Below, one piece after another: positions 17,166 through 24,322 of a stretch of 24,322 bases of DNA. A model generated the notes under the pieces. It saw only the letters and a list, made by a program, of their open reading frames with translations. It ran no database searches and was not told where the DNA came from. Origin of the DNA: Tannerellaceae bacterium (lineage in GTDB: Bacteria > Bacteroidota > Bacteroidia > Bacteroidales > Tannerellaceae); contig JAITHO010000166.1 of assembly GCA_031279915.1 (NCBI GenBank), forward strand, positions 1 through 24,322, read 5' to 3'. Made by a program: the position numbers and the translations under genes. The stretch's first letter is position 1; each line of letters begins with the position of its first letter.

Positions 17166-17951
17166 ATGCTGCCAAAAACTGCCTCTTTCTCCTTCGAGCT
17201 CGAATCATACTTATGCGATTTTAACGGACGGGCAACCCTCCCGCTCATCGGCACCTTCATCCTCCAGGCGGCAACTAATCATGCGCAGAAGCGGGGATTC
17301 GGATTCGATAGCATGTCGGCCTCCGGAATGGCATGGGTGCTCTCGCGTTTGTCGATCGAAATGACCGAATACCCTGAGCACAACAGCTGCATCAGAGTTG
17401 AAACATGGGTGGAAGCCGTCGCCAATTATTTTACCCGTCGATGCTTTCGCATCATCAACAGCAACGAAATTACCCTTGGACACGCGCTAAGTATCTGGGC
17501 CGCTATCGACCTCAACACACGGCAGCCCGTTGATATTCCCACCGCCTGCCCCGAACTTAAAGATTACGTTGAGACGGATAAAAGCTGCCCCATCAGCAGC
17601 ATCGCACGCATTCCGCCGCTCAAAGAGGCAAATCCGGCTGATGCTTACATAGTACGATACAGCGACATCGATATCAATCGACACATGAACAGCATCAAAT
17701 ACATAGAGCACGTCCTCAACCTGTTCGACATCGAGATGTTCAATCAGAATCAAATCCGGAAGTTCGATATCAACTATCTGGCCGAAGGAATTTTCGGCGA
17801 CAAGATCGAGCTCTACATGCAGCCGCCCGCCGGTACATCAGAATACCTTGTCGATAGCCGAAAAGGGGCCGACTCCGTTTGCCGAAGCCGCATCATCTGG
17901 CAGACAATCGACCCGCAAGCGATTCGCAGCGCATCATCGCAACAACAATAA
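17166..17951 (+). CDS. Acyl-ACP thioesterase (FatA/FatB-like)
   Basis: Double-hotdog thioesterase, 261 residues, that would release free fatty acids from acyl carrier protein. The first hotdog covers about 5-130 (GMAWVLSRLSIEM, RVETWVEAV). The second has the diagnostic stretch RYSDIDINRHMNSIKYIEH, with Asp169, Asn171 and His173 in the D-x-N-x-H pattern used by plant FatB. It sits between ilvN and ilvC, an arrangement I recall from other Bacteroidales. The setting suggests a link between branched-chain amino acid precursors and branched fatty acids; this is inference, and chain-length preference cannot be read from sequence. Confidence 0.88.
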   Translation: MLPKTASFSFELESYLCDFNGRATLPLIGTFILQAATNHAQKRGFGFDSMSASGMAWVLSRLSIEMTEYPEHNSCIRVETWVEAVANYFTRRCFRIINSNEITLGHALSIWAAIDLNTRQPVDIPTACPELKDYVETDKSCPISSIARIPPLKEANPADAYIVRYSDIDINRHMNSIKYIEHVLNLFDIEMFNQNQIRKFDINYLAEGIFGDKIELYMQPPAGTSEYLVDSRKGADSVCRSRIIWQTIDPQAIRSASSQQQ

Positions 17952-17985
17952 CTATCTAATAACATATTCAAATTCAATTAAACCA

Positions 17986-19032
17986 ATGGCAACAATGAAC
18001 TTTGGCGGGATCAACGAAACAGTCGTTACCCGCGACGAATTTCCCCTTAAACAAGCGCAAGACGTGCTTCAGAACGAAACAATCGCCGTAATCGGATACG
18101 GAGTGCAAGGGCCCGGACAGAGCCTCAATCTGCGTGATAACGGCTTCAACGTCATCGTCGGACAAAGGCCCGGAGGCAAAACCTGGGATAAGGCCCTTGC
18201 CGACGGATGGATCCCCGGAACAACGCTCTTCGACATAGAGGAAGCCGCCCAGCGAGGCACAATCGTTCAGTATCTACTATCCGACGCCGCGCAAATAGAG
18301 GTTTGGCCACGCATCAAGCCAGCGCTCACAGCCGGCAAAGCGCTCTACTTCTCGCACGGCTTCGGAATAACCTACAAGGAGCGCACACACATCATCCCGC
18401 CCGCCGACATCGACGTCATACTCGTTGCGCCCAAAGGATCGGGCACGAGCTTGAGGCGCATGTTCCTGCAAGGCCGCGGGCTCAACTCAAGTTTCGCCAT
18501 ATTTCAAGACGCAACAGGAAAGGCATGGGAGCGCGTCGTTGCCCTCGGAATAGGCGTCGGATCGGGATACCTGTTCGAAACCACCTTCAAGAAGGAAGTA
18601 TACTCCGACCTCACCGGCGAACGCGGCACTCTCATGGGCGCCATACAAGGCCTGCTCCTGGCTCAATACGAAACGCTTCGCGAGCACGGTCACAACCCCT
18701 CCGAGGCCTTTAACGAAACCGTCGAAGAGCTCACCCAATCCCTCATGCCCCTATTTGCAGAGAACGGAATGGACTGGATGTATGCCAATTGCTCCACCAC
18801 AGCTCAACGCGGCGCGCTCGACTGGATGCAGCCCTTCCACGATGCAACAAAGCCCGTATTCGAACTCCTCTACAACGAAGTAGCCTCCGGACGAGAGGCC
18901 CAGAGATCCATAGACTCGAACAGCAAAGCCGACTACCGCGAACGACTCGAGGATGAACTCGCAGCCCTGCGAAACAGCGAAATGTGGCGCACCGGAGCCG
19001 TCGTCCGCAAGCTAAGGCCCGAAAATAACTAA
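17986..19032 (+). CDS. ilvC: Ketol-acid reductoisomerase
   Basis: Second common step of branched-chain amino acid synthesis; isomerises and reduces acetohydroxy acids with NADPH and magnesium. The open frame extends further upstream into the thioesterase gene, but the ATG at 17986 (MATMNFGGINETVV) gives the expected 348 residues and a 34-nt gap. The Rossmann loop is IAVIGYGVQGPGQ, followed by GQRPGGKTWDKA in the cofactor-specificity loop; SHGFGI carries the conserved His; VYSDLTGERGTLMGA includes metal ligands. It closes the topA-ilv block; a terminator follows 25 nt later. Confidence 0.96.
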   Translation: MATMNFGGINETVVTRDEFPLKQAQDVLQNETIAVIGYGVQGPGQSLNLRDNGFNVIVGQRPGGKTWDKALADGWIPGTTLFDIEEAAQRGTIVQYLLSDAAQIEVWPRIKPALTAGKALYFSHGFGITYKERTHIIPPADIDVILVAPKGSGTSLRRMFLQGRGLNSSFAIFQDATGKAWERVVALGIGVGSGYLFETTFKKEVYSDLTGERGTLMGAIQGLLLAQYETLREHGHNPSEAFNETVEELTQSLMPLFAENGMDWMYANCSTTAQRGALDWMQPFHDATKPVFELLYNEVASGREAQRSIDSNSKADYRERLEDELAALRNSEMWRTGAVVRKLRPENN

Positions 19033-19057
19033 GCCTATCCATAAATAGCCTAAAGCT

Positions 19058-19096
19058 AAAGGGCGCTGAACTTACAAGAGTTTCAACGCCCTTTTT
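19058..19096 (+). terminator. Intrinsic terminator after ilvC
   Basis: AAAGGGCG (19058-19065) pairs with CGCCCTTT (19087-19094), followed by more T residues; the interior adds a TGAA/TTCA stem. It ends the ilv transcript. The stretch 19097-19228 beyond it shows nothing I can support. Confidence 0.85.
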
Positions 19097-19228
19097 CTTT
19101 TCAAACCAAACCATTCCGGCCCAAACAAATCCTTAAGCGCCCAGCCGCATCATAGCCCTTTGCGACGCACTAAAGCCCGCCATACCTAATATTTATTTTT
19201 GATAAGAAATGAGACCACAAAAGCCTGC

Positions 19229-19597
19229 CATAAAAAGACGTTATACTTCACAACATCGCAAAAGCTTGCGAGAAATAACCTCAAGGCATTGCGACATCGC
19301 AAAAGCTTGCGAGAAATGATTTCAAAGCATTGCGATGTCGCAACGGCTTGCGAGAAATAATTTCAAGGTATTTCGACATCGAAAAAGCTTACGAGAAATA
19401 GTTTCAAAGCATTTCGACATCGAAAAGGTTTGCGAGAAATAATTTCAAAGCATTTCGACATCGAAAAAGTTTGCGAGAAATAATTTCAAAGCGTTGCGAC
19501 ATCGAAAAAGTTTGCGAGAAATAATTTTAAGGCGTTGCGACATCGAAAAGGCTTGCGAGAAATAAATTCAAGGTATTGCGATATCGCGAATACTTTC
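19229..19597. repeat. Palindromic tandem array 2, 41-bp period, eight clear units
   Basis: GAGAAAT recurs at 19270, 19311, 19352, 19393, 19434, 19475, 19516 and 19557, an exact 41-nt spacing; a half-decayed unit precedes (19229-19269) and another follows. Each unit holds a core dyad, TTTCGA-CA-TCGAAA or TTGCGA-CA-TCGCAA, flanked by outer arms CAAA/TTTG or CAAG/CTTG, plus a short GAAAT-A-ATTTC dyad in the linker. Stem bases change in pairs: the core is G-C in units 1, 2 and 8 and T-A in units 3 to 5; the outer arm is G-C in units 1, 3 and 7 and A-T in units 4 to 6. Units 6 and 7 have one core mismatch and unit 2 one arm mismatch. The array lies between the ilvC terminator and the yceD promoter. 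Confidence 0.92.
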
Positions 19598-19611
19598 GGT
19601 AAATTATTTCT

Positions 19612-19904
19612 GCCTATCGCTATTATTAATTGAGCAGTCTGCAAATTTAGGAGGGGAACGATGGGGGGCGGTAGCTTGACAAGAACTGTGCGTTGGCGGC
19701 ATAGCGAAGCCATTGGCCCCCGCACATCCGTTCATGGCTATGCTGGGGGTCGCAAGCTGCAAACTCTATTTCCGGCCTGAGCTTAATAAGAAGGCAAGCT
19801 CGGCAGAGGCAACAGAGGGCGGCGCATCAAGAGGCAGCGATGAGGCAAGATTGGCGGAGATGAGGGGCGGCAGAGAGGCATTGGCGGAGATTTCGCAAGA
19901 GGCA
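19612..19904. other. Gene-free spacer with purine-rich direct repeats
   Basis: I see no convincing gene here. GCATAGC (19699-19705) is complementary to GCTATGC (19737-19743). TTGGCGGAGAT occurs at 19851 and 19881, 30 nt apart, each preceded by a GAGGCA motif, and the plus strand of 19790-19910 is rich in AGAGGC-like words. A 39-codon frame at 19661-19780 begins after AGGAGG but has no protein-like features. Confidence 0.4.
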
Positions 19905-19937
19905 TTTGCGTATATGATAGCTTTTTTCCTACCTTTG
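19905..19937 (+). promoter_or_regulatory. Full Bacteroidota-type promoter for yceD-rpmF
   Basis: TTTG at 19905-19908 and TACCTTTG at 19930-19937, separated by 21 nt, fit the -33 TTTG and -7 TAnnTTTG elements. This is the only place in the window where I find both boxes at the usual distance. Transcription would start near 19944, about 20 nt before the coding region. Confidence 0.7.
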
Positions 19938-19962
19938 CGACGCTTTTATACGAAAAAAATCA

Positions 19963-20544
19963 TTGGGAAAATTTGATACATATAAAATAGATCTGAAGAC
20001 TCTTCCGTACGGTACTCATGAGTACGAGTACGGGCTTGAGAACAAATTCTTCACCGACATCGACGGCCCTGAAGTTCCGAAAGGCAGGGTGAGAGTATTT
20101 CTTACGCTCAAACATTCGAAGGCCATCACCGAAATGAATTTCAAGATCGAAGGGCAGGTTTATGTTCCTTGCGACAGATGCCTTGATGACATGGAAGTTG
20201 CGGTTGAGACACAAAATCGCTTGTTCGTGAAGTTCGGCAAAGAATATGCCGAGGAGAGCGACGAAATTGTAGTAATCCCAGCCGAAGAGGGGGCTATCAA
20301 TTTGGCGTGGTTCCTGTACGAGTTTATAACGCTGGCAATACCGATGAAGCACGTTCACGCTCCGGGTAAGTGCAACAAGTCGATGACAGTGAAGCTGAAG
20401 AAACATAGCGCCAAAAGCAGCCCCGTCGAGGAAGACGAGCCCGACGAAGATCTGCCGGAGGCCGACGATTCTGTTGAGATTCCCGACCCTCGCTGGGACG
20501 CTCTAAAAGGATTTCTGGACGATGAGAATAATGACAAAGAATAA
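19963..20544 (+). CDS. yceD: DUF177/YceD family protein
   Basis: 193 residues. The family is found next to rpmF across bacteria and has been linked to 23S rRNA accumulation. The body carries the family motif VPCDRCLDDMEV (two cysteines) and the Bacteroidota pattern EEGAINLAWFLYEFI...IPMKHVHAPGKCNKSM, followed by an acidic tail and DPRWDALKGFL. The start appears to be TTG at 19963: it gives MGKFDTYKIDLK, the N-terminus I recall in relatives, and no in-frame ATG lies between the promoter and this point. rpmF follows by 18 nt. Confidence 0.88.
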   Translation: MGKFDTYKIDLKTLPYGTHEYEYGLENKFFTDIDGPEVPKGRVRVFLTLKHSKAITEMNFKIEGQVYVPCDRCLDDMEVAVETQNRLFVKFGKEYAEESDEIVVIPAEEGAINLAWFLYEFITLAIPMKHVHAPGKCNKSMTVKLKKHSAKSSPVEEDEPDEDLPEADDSVEIPDPRWDALKGFLDDENNDKE

Positions 20545-20562
20545 TAATTAAATAATATTGAA

Positions 20563-20748
20563 ATGGCACATCCTAAAAGAAGACAAGGCAAAGCAAGATC
20601 AGCAAAGCGTCGTTCGCACGACAAAGCTGTTATTCCGACCCTCGCTGTATGCTCCAACTGCGGCGCATGGCATGTTTACCATACCGTTTGCGGCGAGTGT
20701 GGTTATTACAGAGGAAAAATCGCAATCGTGAAAGAGGCAGCCCTGTAA
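20563..20748 (+). CDS. rpmF: 50S ribosomal protein L32 (zinc-binding form)
   Basis: 61 residues, standard length for L32. The N-terminus MAHPKRRQGKARSAKRRSHD is the basic rRNA-binding tail. Cys30, Cys33, Cys43 and Cys46 form an intact CxxC...CxxC zinc site, so this is the zinc-dependent form. It is cotranscribed with yceD and ends before the terminator at 20782. Confidence 0.97.
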   Translation: MAHPKRRQGKARSAKRRSHDKAVIPTLAVCSNCGAWHVYHTVCGECGYYRGKIAIVKEAAL

Positions 20749-20781
20749 AGCTGCTTTCCGGCTATAGAGAAAAAAAAGAAT

Positions 20782-20826
20782 GAGGTGTGTCGCAGATCAT
20801 TTAAGAATTACGGCACACCTCTTTTA
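20782..20826 (+). terminator. Terminator between rpmF and fabH
   Basis: GAGGTGTG (20782-20789) pairs with CACACCTC (20814-20821), a perfect 8-bp stem with a 24-nt loop, then TTTTAT. It would separate or attenuate transcription between rpmF and fabH. No clear TAnnTTTG box is found between it and fabH, so read-through may feed fabH. Confidence 0.75.
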
Positions 20827-20850
20827 TGTTTTATAAACGAAAAGATAAAC

Positions 20851-21852
20851 ATGATGCGGAAAATAAATGCAATGATTACGGGCATAGGCGGCTATGTTCC
20901 TGAAGATGTTCTAACGAATGATGATATAGCCAAGATGGTAGATACGACGAACGAGTGGATTCTAACCCGCGTTGGCATAAGCGAGAGGAGGGTGCTACGG
21001 GATGGCCTGGGCACGTCGCACATGGGTACGAAAGCCGTTGAACAGCTCTTGGCCAAAACAAATACTAAGGCAGAGGAAATTGAAGCTCTGATTTGCGCCA
21101 CTACGACGCCTGACTACTTTTTCCCCACCGCCGCCTCAATGATTGCTCACAATACCGGCTGCATCAATGCTCTGACCTTTGACATGCAAGCGGCATGCAC
21201 CGGCTTCCTTTATGCTCTGGAAGCTGCGGCAAATTTCATCAGGTCGGGAAGGGTTAAGAAGCTCATAGTGGTGGCAGGGGATACGATGACGTCGATTACC
21301 GATTACACCGACCGCACCACCTGCCCGCTCTTTGGCGACGGCTGCGGAGCCGTGCTGATCGAACCAACCGAAGAGGATTTGGGCATCATCGACGCTATTC
21401 TCAAAACCGACGGCAACGGGCTGGCTCACCTCAACATGAAAGGAGGCGGATCGGCTTTCCGGGCTACGCACGACACTGTCGACAAGCGCCTGCACTACGT
21501 TTATCAGGACGGACAAACGGTTTTCAAGCACGCCGTACTCTTCATGACCAGCGCCTCCATAGCAATCTGCGAACGATACGGATTGCAGCGCGACGACATC
21601 GACTGGATAGTTCCGCACCAAGCCAACAAGCGCATCATCGACGCTATCGCAAAGCGCCTCGGCGTGGAAGACAAAGTAATGGTCAACATACAGAAGCTCG
21701 GCAATACCAGCGCCGGCACCATCCCGCTTTGCCTCTGGGACTATGAAGACAAACTCAAGAAGGGCGACAACCTTATCCTCACCGCCTTCGGAGCAGGATT
21801 CACTTGGGGAGCTGTCTACCTCAAATGGGCTTATGACGGACAAAAAGCATAA
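20851..21852 (+). CDS. fabH: Beta-ketoacyl-ACP synthase III
   Basis: Condenses an acyl-CoA primer with malonyl-ACP to start fatty-acid synthesis. 333 residues from the ATG at 20851 (an adjacent ATG at 20854 is equally possible); longer frames would begin inside the terminator stem. The catalytic triad is Cys116 in [14 protein letters not shown], His256 in [13 protein letters not shown] and Asn285 in [10 protein letters not shown]. In Bacteroidota FabH often uses branched primers such as isobutyryl- or isovaleryl-CoA; primer choice here cannot be read from sequence. The 3' end overlaps era by 20 nt. The 5' part is G-rich (22 G to 11 C at 20941-21000) and the 3' part C-rich (13 to 21 at 21601-21660). 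Confidence 0.96.
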   Translation: MMRKINAMITGIGGYVPEDVLTNDDIAKMVDTTNEWILTRVGISERRVLRDGLGTSHMGTKAVEQLLAKTNTKAEEIEALICATTTPDYFFPTAASMIAHNTGCINALTFDMQAACTGFLYALEAAANFIRSGRVKKLIVVAGDTMTSITDYTDRTTCPLFGDGCGAVLIEPTEEDLGIIDAILKTDGNGLAHLNMKGGGSAFRATHDTVDKRLHYVYQDGQTVFKHAVLFMTSASIAICERYGLQRDDIDWIVPHQANKRIIDAIAKRLGVEDKVMVNIQKLGNTSAGTIPLCLWDYEDKLKKGDNLILTAFGAGFTWGAVYLKWAYDGQKA

Positions 21853-22738
21853 GTCGGGATTCGTTAACATCGTAGGCAATCCCAACGTGGGGAAGTCGAC
21901 GCTGATGAACCGCCTCGTGGGCGAGCGCATATCTATTATCACCGCCAAAGCGCAAACCACTCGGCACCGAATCATTGGCATAGTCAATACCGAAAGCATG
22001 CAGGCCGTATACTCCGATACCCCAGGAGCTCTGCAGCCGAATTATAAACTCCAGGAATCCATGCTGAACTTCTCAGAGTCGGCCCTTGACGACGCTGATG
22101 TTCTGCTATACGTAACCGATGTGATTGAAACCATCGACAAGAACGAGCGATTTATCTCCAAAGTAAAGAACGCAGTTGAACGCAATGCCGTCCCGCTGCT
22201 GCTGCTTATCAACAAAATAGATCTGACGACGCAGGCAAAGCTCGAAGAAGCCGCAAGAGCATGGACAGACATCCTCCCTATGGCCGAAATCATACCGATA
22301 GCAGCCTTGTCAGGATTCAATGTCGACAATCTGAAGAAGAGAATAGAAGCCCTGCTGCCCGATTCGCCGCCTTATTTCGATAAGGATGCACTCACCGACA
22401 AGCCTGCACGCTTCTTCGTGACGGAGATTATCCGCGAGAAAATATTGCTATATTATCAAAAGGAAATACCCTACGCCGTTGAAGTTGGCGTGGAACTCTT
22501 TAAGGAAGAAGAGGCTCTGATCCGAATCAAAACGCTGATAATAGTCGAAAGAGATTCGCAGAAGGGCATTATCATAGGCAACAAAGGGCAGGCCCTGAAA
22601 AAAGTGGGCTCAACTGCCAGGAAAGATATAGAACGATTCTTCGGCAAAAAAGTATTCCTGGAGATATTCGTCAAAGTAGAAAAAGACTGGCGCAATCGGG
22701 ATGCTCTGCTAAAGAGCTTCGGATATCGCCTTGATTAA
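21833..22738 (+). CDS. era: GTPase Era
   Basis: Ras-like GTPase with a KH domain that binds the 3' end of 16S rRNA during 30S assembly. The frame is open further upstream, but the ATG at 21833 ([10 protein letters not shown]) gives 301 residues, the length of E. coli Era. G1 is GNPNVGKST (15-23), G3 is DTPG (62-65) and G4 is NKID (127-130). The KH loop GIIIGNKG lies at 245-252. It overlaps the end of fabH by 20 nt and is followed 23 nt later by der, so the three form one unit. Confidence 0.96.
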   Translation: MTDKKHKSGFVNIVGNPNVGKSTLMNRLVGERISIITAKAQTTRHRIIGIVNTESMQAVYSDTPGALQPNYKLQESMLNFSESALDDADVLLYVTDVIETIDKNERFISKVKNAVERNAVPLLLLINKIDLTTQAKLEEAARAWTDILPMAEIIPIAALSGFNVDNLKKRIEALLPDSPPYFDKDALTDKPARFFVTEIIREKILLYYQKEIPYAVEVGVELFKEEEALIRIKTLIIVERDSQKGIIIGNKGQALKKVGSTARKDIERFFGKKVFLEIFVKVEKDWRNRDALLKSFGYRLD

Positions 22739-22761
22739 CTTAGTACGCAAACATTATTTAT

Positions 22762-24075
22762 ATGGGAAACATTGTAGCCATAGTAGGCAGACCAAACGTA
22801 GGGAAATCAACCCTTTTCAACCGGCTCACCCAATCTCGCCAAGCCATAGTCGACGAAGAAGCCGGCACGACTCGCGACCGTCAATACGGCAAAGTGGAAT
22901 GGGGCGGACAGGAATTTTCGGTGATAGATACCGGAGGCTGGGTGGTTAACTCCGAAGATATCTTCGAGGAAGAAATCAACAAGCAGGTGCAGATCGCGAT
23001 AGAAGAAGCAGACGCCATACTCTTCGTCGTCGACGTTATGAACGGGCTTACCGACCTCGACAGCGCAGTAGCCGACATACTCCGTCGCTCCGACAAGAAC
23101 GTAATCGTAGTTGCCAACAAAGCAGATAACTTTATGCTCCATGCCTCGTCGGCAGAGTTCTACTCGCTCGGACTTGGCGATCCCAGCTGCGTGTCGGCCA
23201 TCAACGGCTCTGGCACGGGCGATTTGCTCGACAATCTGATAAGCATACTCCCGGAAAAGAAAGGCGACGACTGGACCAAAGAGCTTCCGCGCATAACCGT
23301 TGTCGGACGCCCAAACGCAGGCAAATCATCGCTCATCAACGCCTTCATCGGCGAAGAACGGCACATCGTCACCGAAATAGCCGGCACCACGCGCGACTCC
23401 ATCTACACCGAATACAACAAATTCGGCCTCAACTTCTATCTGGTCGATACCGCCGGCATCCGCAAGAAATCAAAAGTGAACGAAGACCTGGAATATTACT
23501 CCGTGATACGAGCCGTTCGCGCCATAGAGAGCTCCGACATTTCTATCCTAATGATAGACGGAACGCGCGGCATCGAATCGCAAGACCTGAACATATTCTC
23601 TCTGATACAGAAAAACAACAAAGGACTCGTTGTGTGCGTAAACAAATGGGATCTGGTCGACGATAAAAGTCCGGTAGCCATCCGATACTACGAGAACACC
23701 ATCCGAGAGCGATTCGCTCCCTTCACCGACTTCCCCATCCTCTTCATCTCCGCCCTTACGAAGCAGCGCATCTTCAAAGTGCTCGAAACAGCCGGCAACG
23801 TGTACGACAATCGCAATCGCCGCATCCCCACTGCCCAGCTCAACGACGTGATGCTCCCCATCATTGAGAACACTCCACCTCCGGCATGGAAGGGCAAGTA
23901 CATCAAAATAAAATACATCACCCAGCTCCCCACCGGAGTGGTTCCCTCATTCGTCTTCTTTTGCAACCTCCCCCAATGGATTAAGGAGCCCTACAAGCGC
24001 TTCCTCGAAAACCAGATTCGAGAACATTGGACTCTCACCGGCACCCCCATCCGTATCTTCATCCGAGAGAAATAG
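22762..24075 (+). CDS. der: GTPase Der (EngA)
   Basis: Double GTPase required for 50S subunit assembly; 437 residues. The first G domain has GRPNVGKST (9-17), DTGG and NKAD (119-122); the second has GRPNAGKSS (182-190), DTAG and NKWD. A KH-like domain follows from about 350 ([20 protein letters not shown] and the usual [11 protein letters not shown] end). It is the last gene of the fabH-era-der unit. The 3' part is very C-rich and G-poor on the coding strand (8 G to 27 C at 23701-23760), which could favour Rho loading. Confidence 0.97.
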   Translation: MGNIVAIVGRPNVGKSTLFNRLTQSRQAIVDEEAGTTRDRQYGKVEWGGQEFSVIDTGGWVVNSEDIFEEEINKQVQIAIEEADAILFVVDVMNGLTDLDSAVADILRRSDKNVIVVANKADNFMLHASSAEFYSLGLGDPSCVSAINGSGTGDLLDNLISILPEKKGDDWTKELPRITVVGRPNAGKSSLINAFIGEERHIVTEIAGTTRDSIYTEYNKFGLNFYLVDTAGIRKKSKVNEDLEYYSVIRAVRAIESSDISILMIDGTRGIESQDLNIFSLIQKNNKGLVVCVNKWDLVDDKSPVAIRYYENTIRERFAPFTDFPILFISALTKQRIFKVLETAGNVYDNRNRRIPTAQLNDVMLPIIENTPPPAWKGKYIKIKYITQLPTGVVPSFVFFCNLPQWIKEPYKRFLENQIREHWTLTGTPIRIFIREK

Positions 24076-24147
24076 CTTTGCAACTAAAGCTCCGCAGGCA
24101 GCAAAATACTCTTCGAGGATCGTCGTACAGAAACCGGCATCAAATAC

Positions 24148-24185
24148 AAAGGCCGTTTAACTAAATGAAGTTAAACGGCCTTTTC
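24148..24185. terminator. Bidirectional terminator after der
   Basis: AAAGGCCGTTTAACT (24148-24162) pairs perfectly over 15 bp with 24169-24183 around a 6-nt loop, with T and A runs at the ends. It separates der from the convergent regulator gene. Confidence 0.92.
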
Positions 24186-24207
24186 TGATAACTAAGGCTA
24201 TCGCACT

Positions 24208-24322
24208 TTATAGGATACCACTGTGATGGTCGTCGTCCTTAGCTTTTCTCATCTGTTTAACAAGCTCGGAGGGCGTACATCCGAATTGCTGTTTGCAGAA
24301 GCGTGTGAAGTGCGTAGCAGAG
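24208..24322 (-). CDS. AraC-family transcriptional regulator, C-terminal fragment
   Basis: Only the last 38 codons are inside the window; the rest lies beyond the right edge. On the minus strand the frame reads SATHFTRFCKQQFGCTPSEL and then VKQMRK, the end of the second helix-turn-helix of AraC/XylS regulators (pattern F-x-R-x-F-K-x-x-F-G-x-T-P-x-x). A short Lys/Asp/His tail (AKDDDHHSGIL) precedes the stop at 24208-24210. Whether the full protein is a simple AraC regulator or the tail of a hybrid two-component sensor, both common in Bacteroidota, cannot be told. Confidence 0.85.
   Translation of the reverse strand, partial: SATHFTRFCKQQFGCTPSELVKQMRKAKDDDHHSGIL

Noticed and set aside
17848..17985. 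46-residue N-terminal extension of ilvC
   Set aside because: It overlaps the thioesterase gene and the extra residues do not belong to the family; the ATG at 17986 gives the usual length.
19661..19780. 39-codon frame preceded by AGGAGG
   Set aside because: A Shine-Dalgarno match means little in this phylum, and the Gly/Arg-rich product resembles nothing; it also spans the dyad in that spacer.
21743..21832. 30-residue N-terminal extension of era
   Set aside because: It lies wholly inside fabH; the ATG at 21833 gives the standard 301 residues.

Overview
The window looks like a stretch of Bacteroidales chromosome (phylum Bacteroidota). Five things point that way. Several genes are preceded by a TAnnTTTG element, the Bacteroidota -7 promoter box, while Shine-Dalgarno sites are mostly absent. 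The topoisomerase I ends in GRFGP-type repeats rather than zinc fingers. An acyl-ACP thioesterase sits inside the ilv cluster. The order yceD (DUF177)-rpmF-fabH-era-der is that of Bacteroides relatives. A lipoprotein of a Bacteroidota-restricted type lies in the fucose operon. Base composition is near balanced. I cannot name a genus. I see no insertion sequence, prophage, tRNA, rRNA or CRISPR.

Layout. 1-4485 (minus strand): a short L-fucose operon, fucP > lipoprotein of unknown function > fucI, with two inverted repeats downstream. 4486-4943: a divergent gene-free region with several short tandem repeats, two of them with 22-bp period. 4944-7329 (plus): gdhA, then greA and a HIT-family gene; greA has two copies of a promoter-like box and a terminator-like hairpin in its leader. 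7439-9799 (minus): an MBOAT acyltransferase plus an SGNH-like partner, an O-acylation pair for an unidentified glycan. 9800-10638: gene-free, holding a 42-bp-period palindromic tandem array. 10639-19032 (plus): topA, overlapped by ilvD, then ilvB, ilvN, an acyl-ACP thioesterase and ilvC, closed by a terminator. 19033-19962: gene-free, holding a 41-bp-period palindromic tandem array. 19963-24075 (plus): yceD, rpmF, fabH, era and der, with a terminator between rpmF and fabH and another after der. The right edge cuts the C-terminal end of an AraC-family regulator on the minus strand.

How the genes fit together. IlvBN, IlvC and IlvD are the shared steps of valine, isoleucine and leucine synthesis. 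The thioesterase and FabH tie the same region to fatty-acid synthesis, which in Bacteroidota often uses branched primers derived from these amino acids. FucP and FucI take up and isomerise L-fucose, a host-glycan sugar. The rest is housekeeping: nitrogen assimilation, transcript cleavage, DNA topology, ribosome assembly GTPases and ribosomal protein L32.

The most unusual signal is the pair of palindromic arrays that bracket the topA-ilv block. Both have about eight units, near four DNA helical turns each, and the same arm-core-arm design. In one array the stem bases covary between units. A second, weaker signal is a G-to-C skew gradient along transcription units on both strands.
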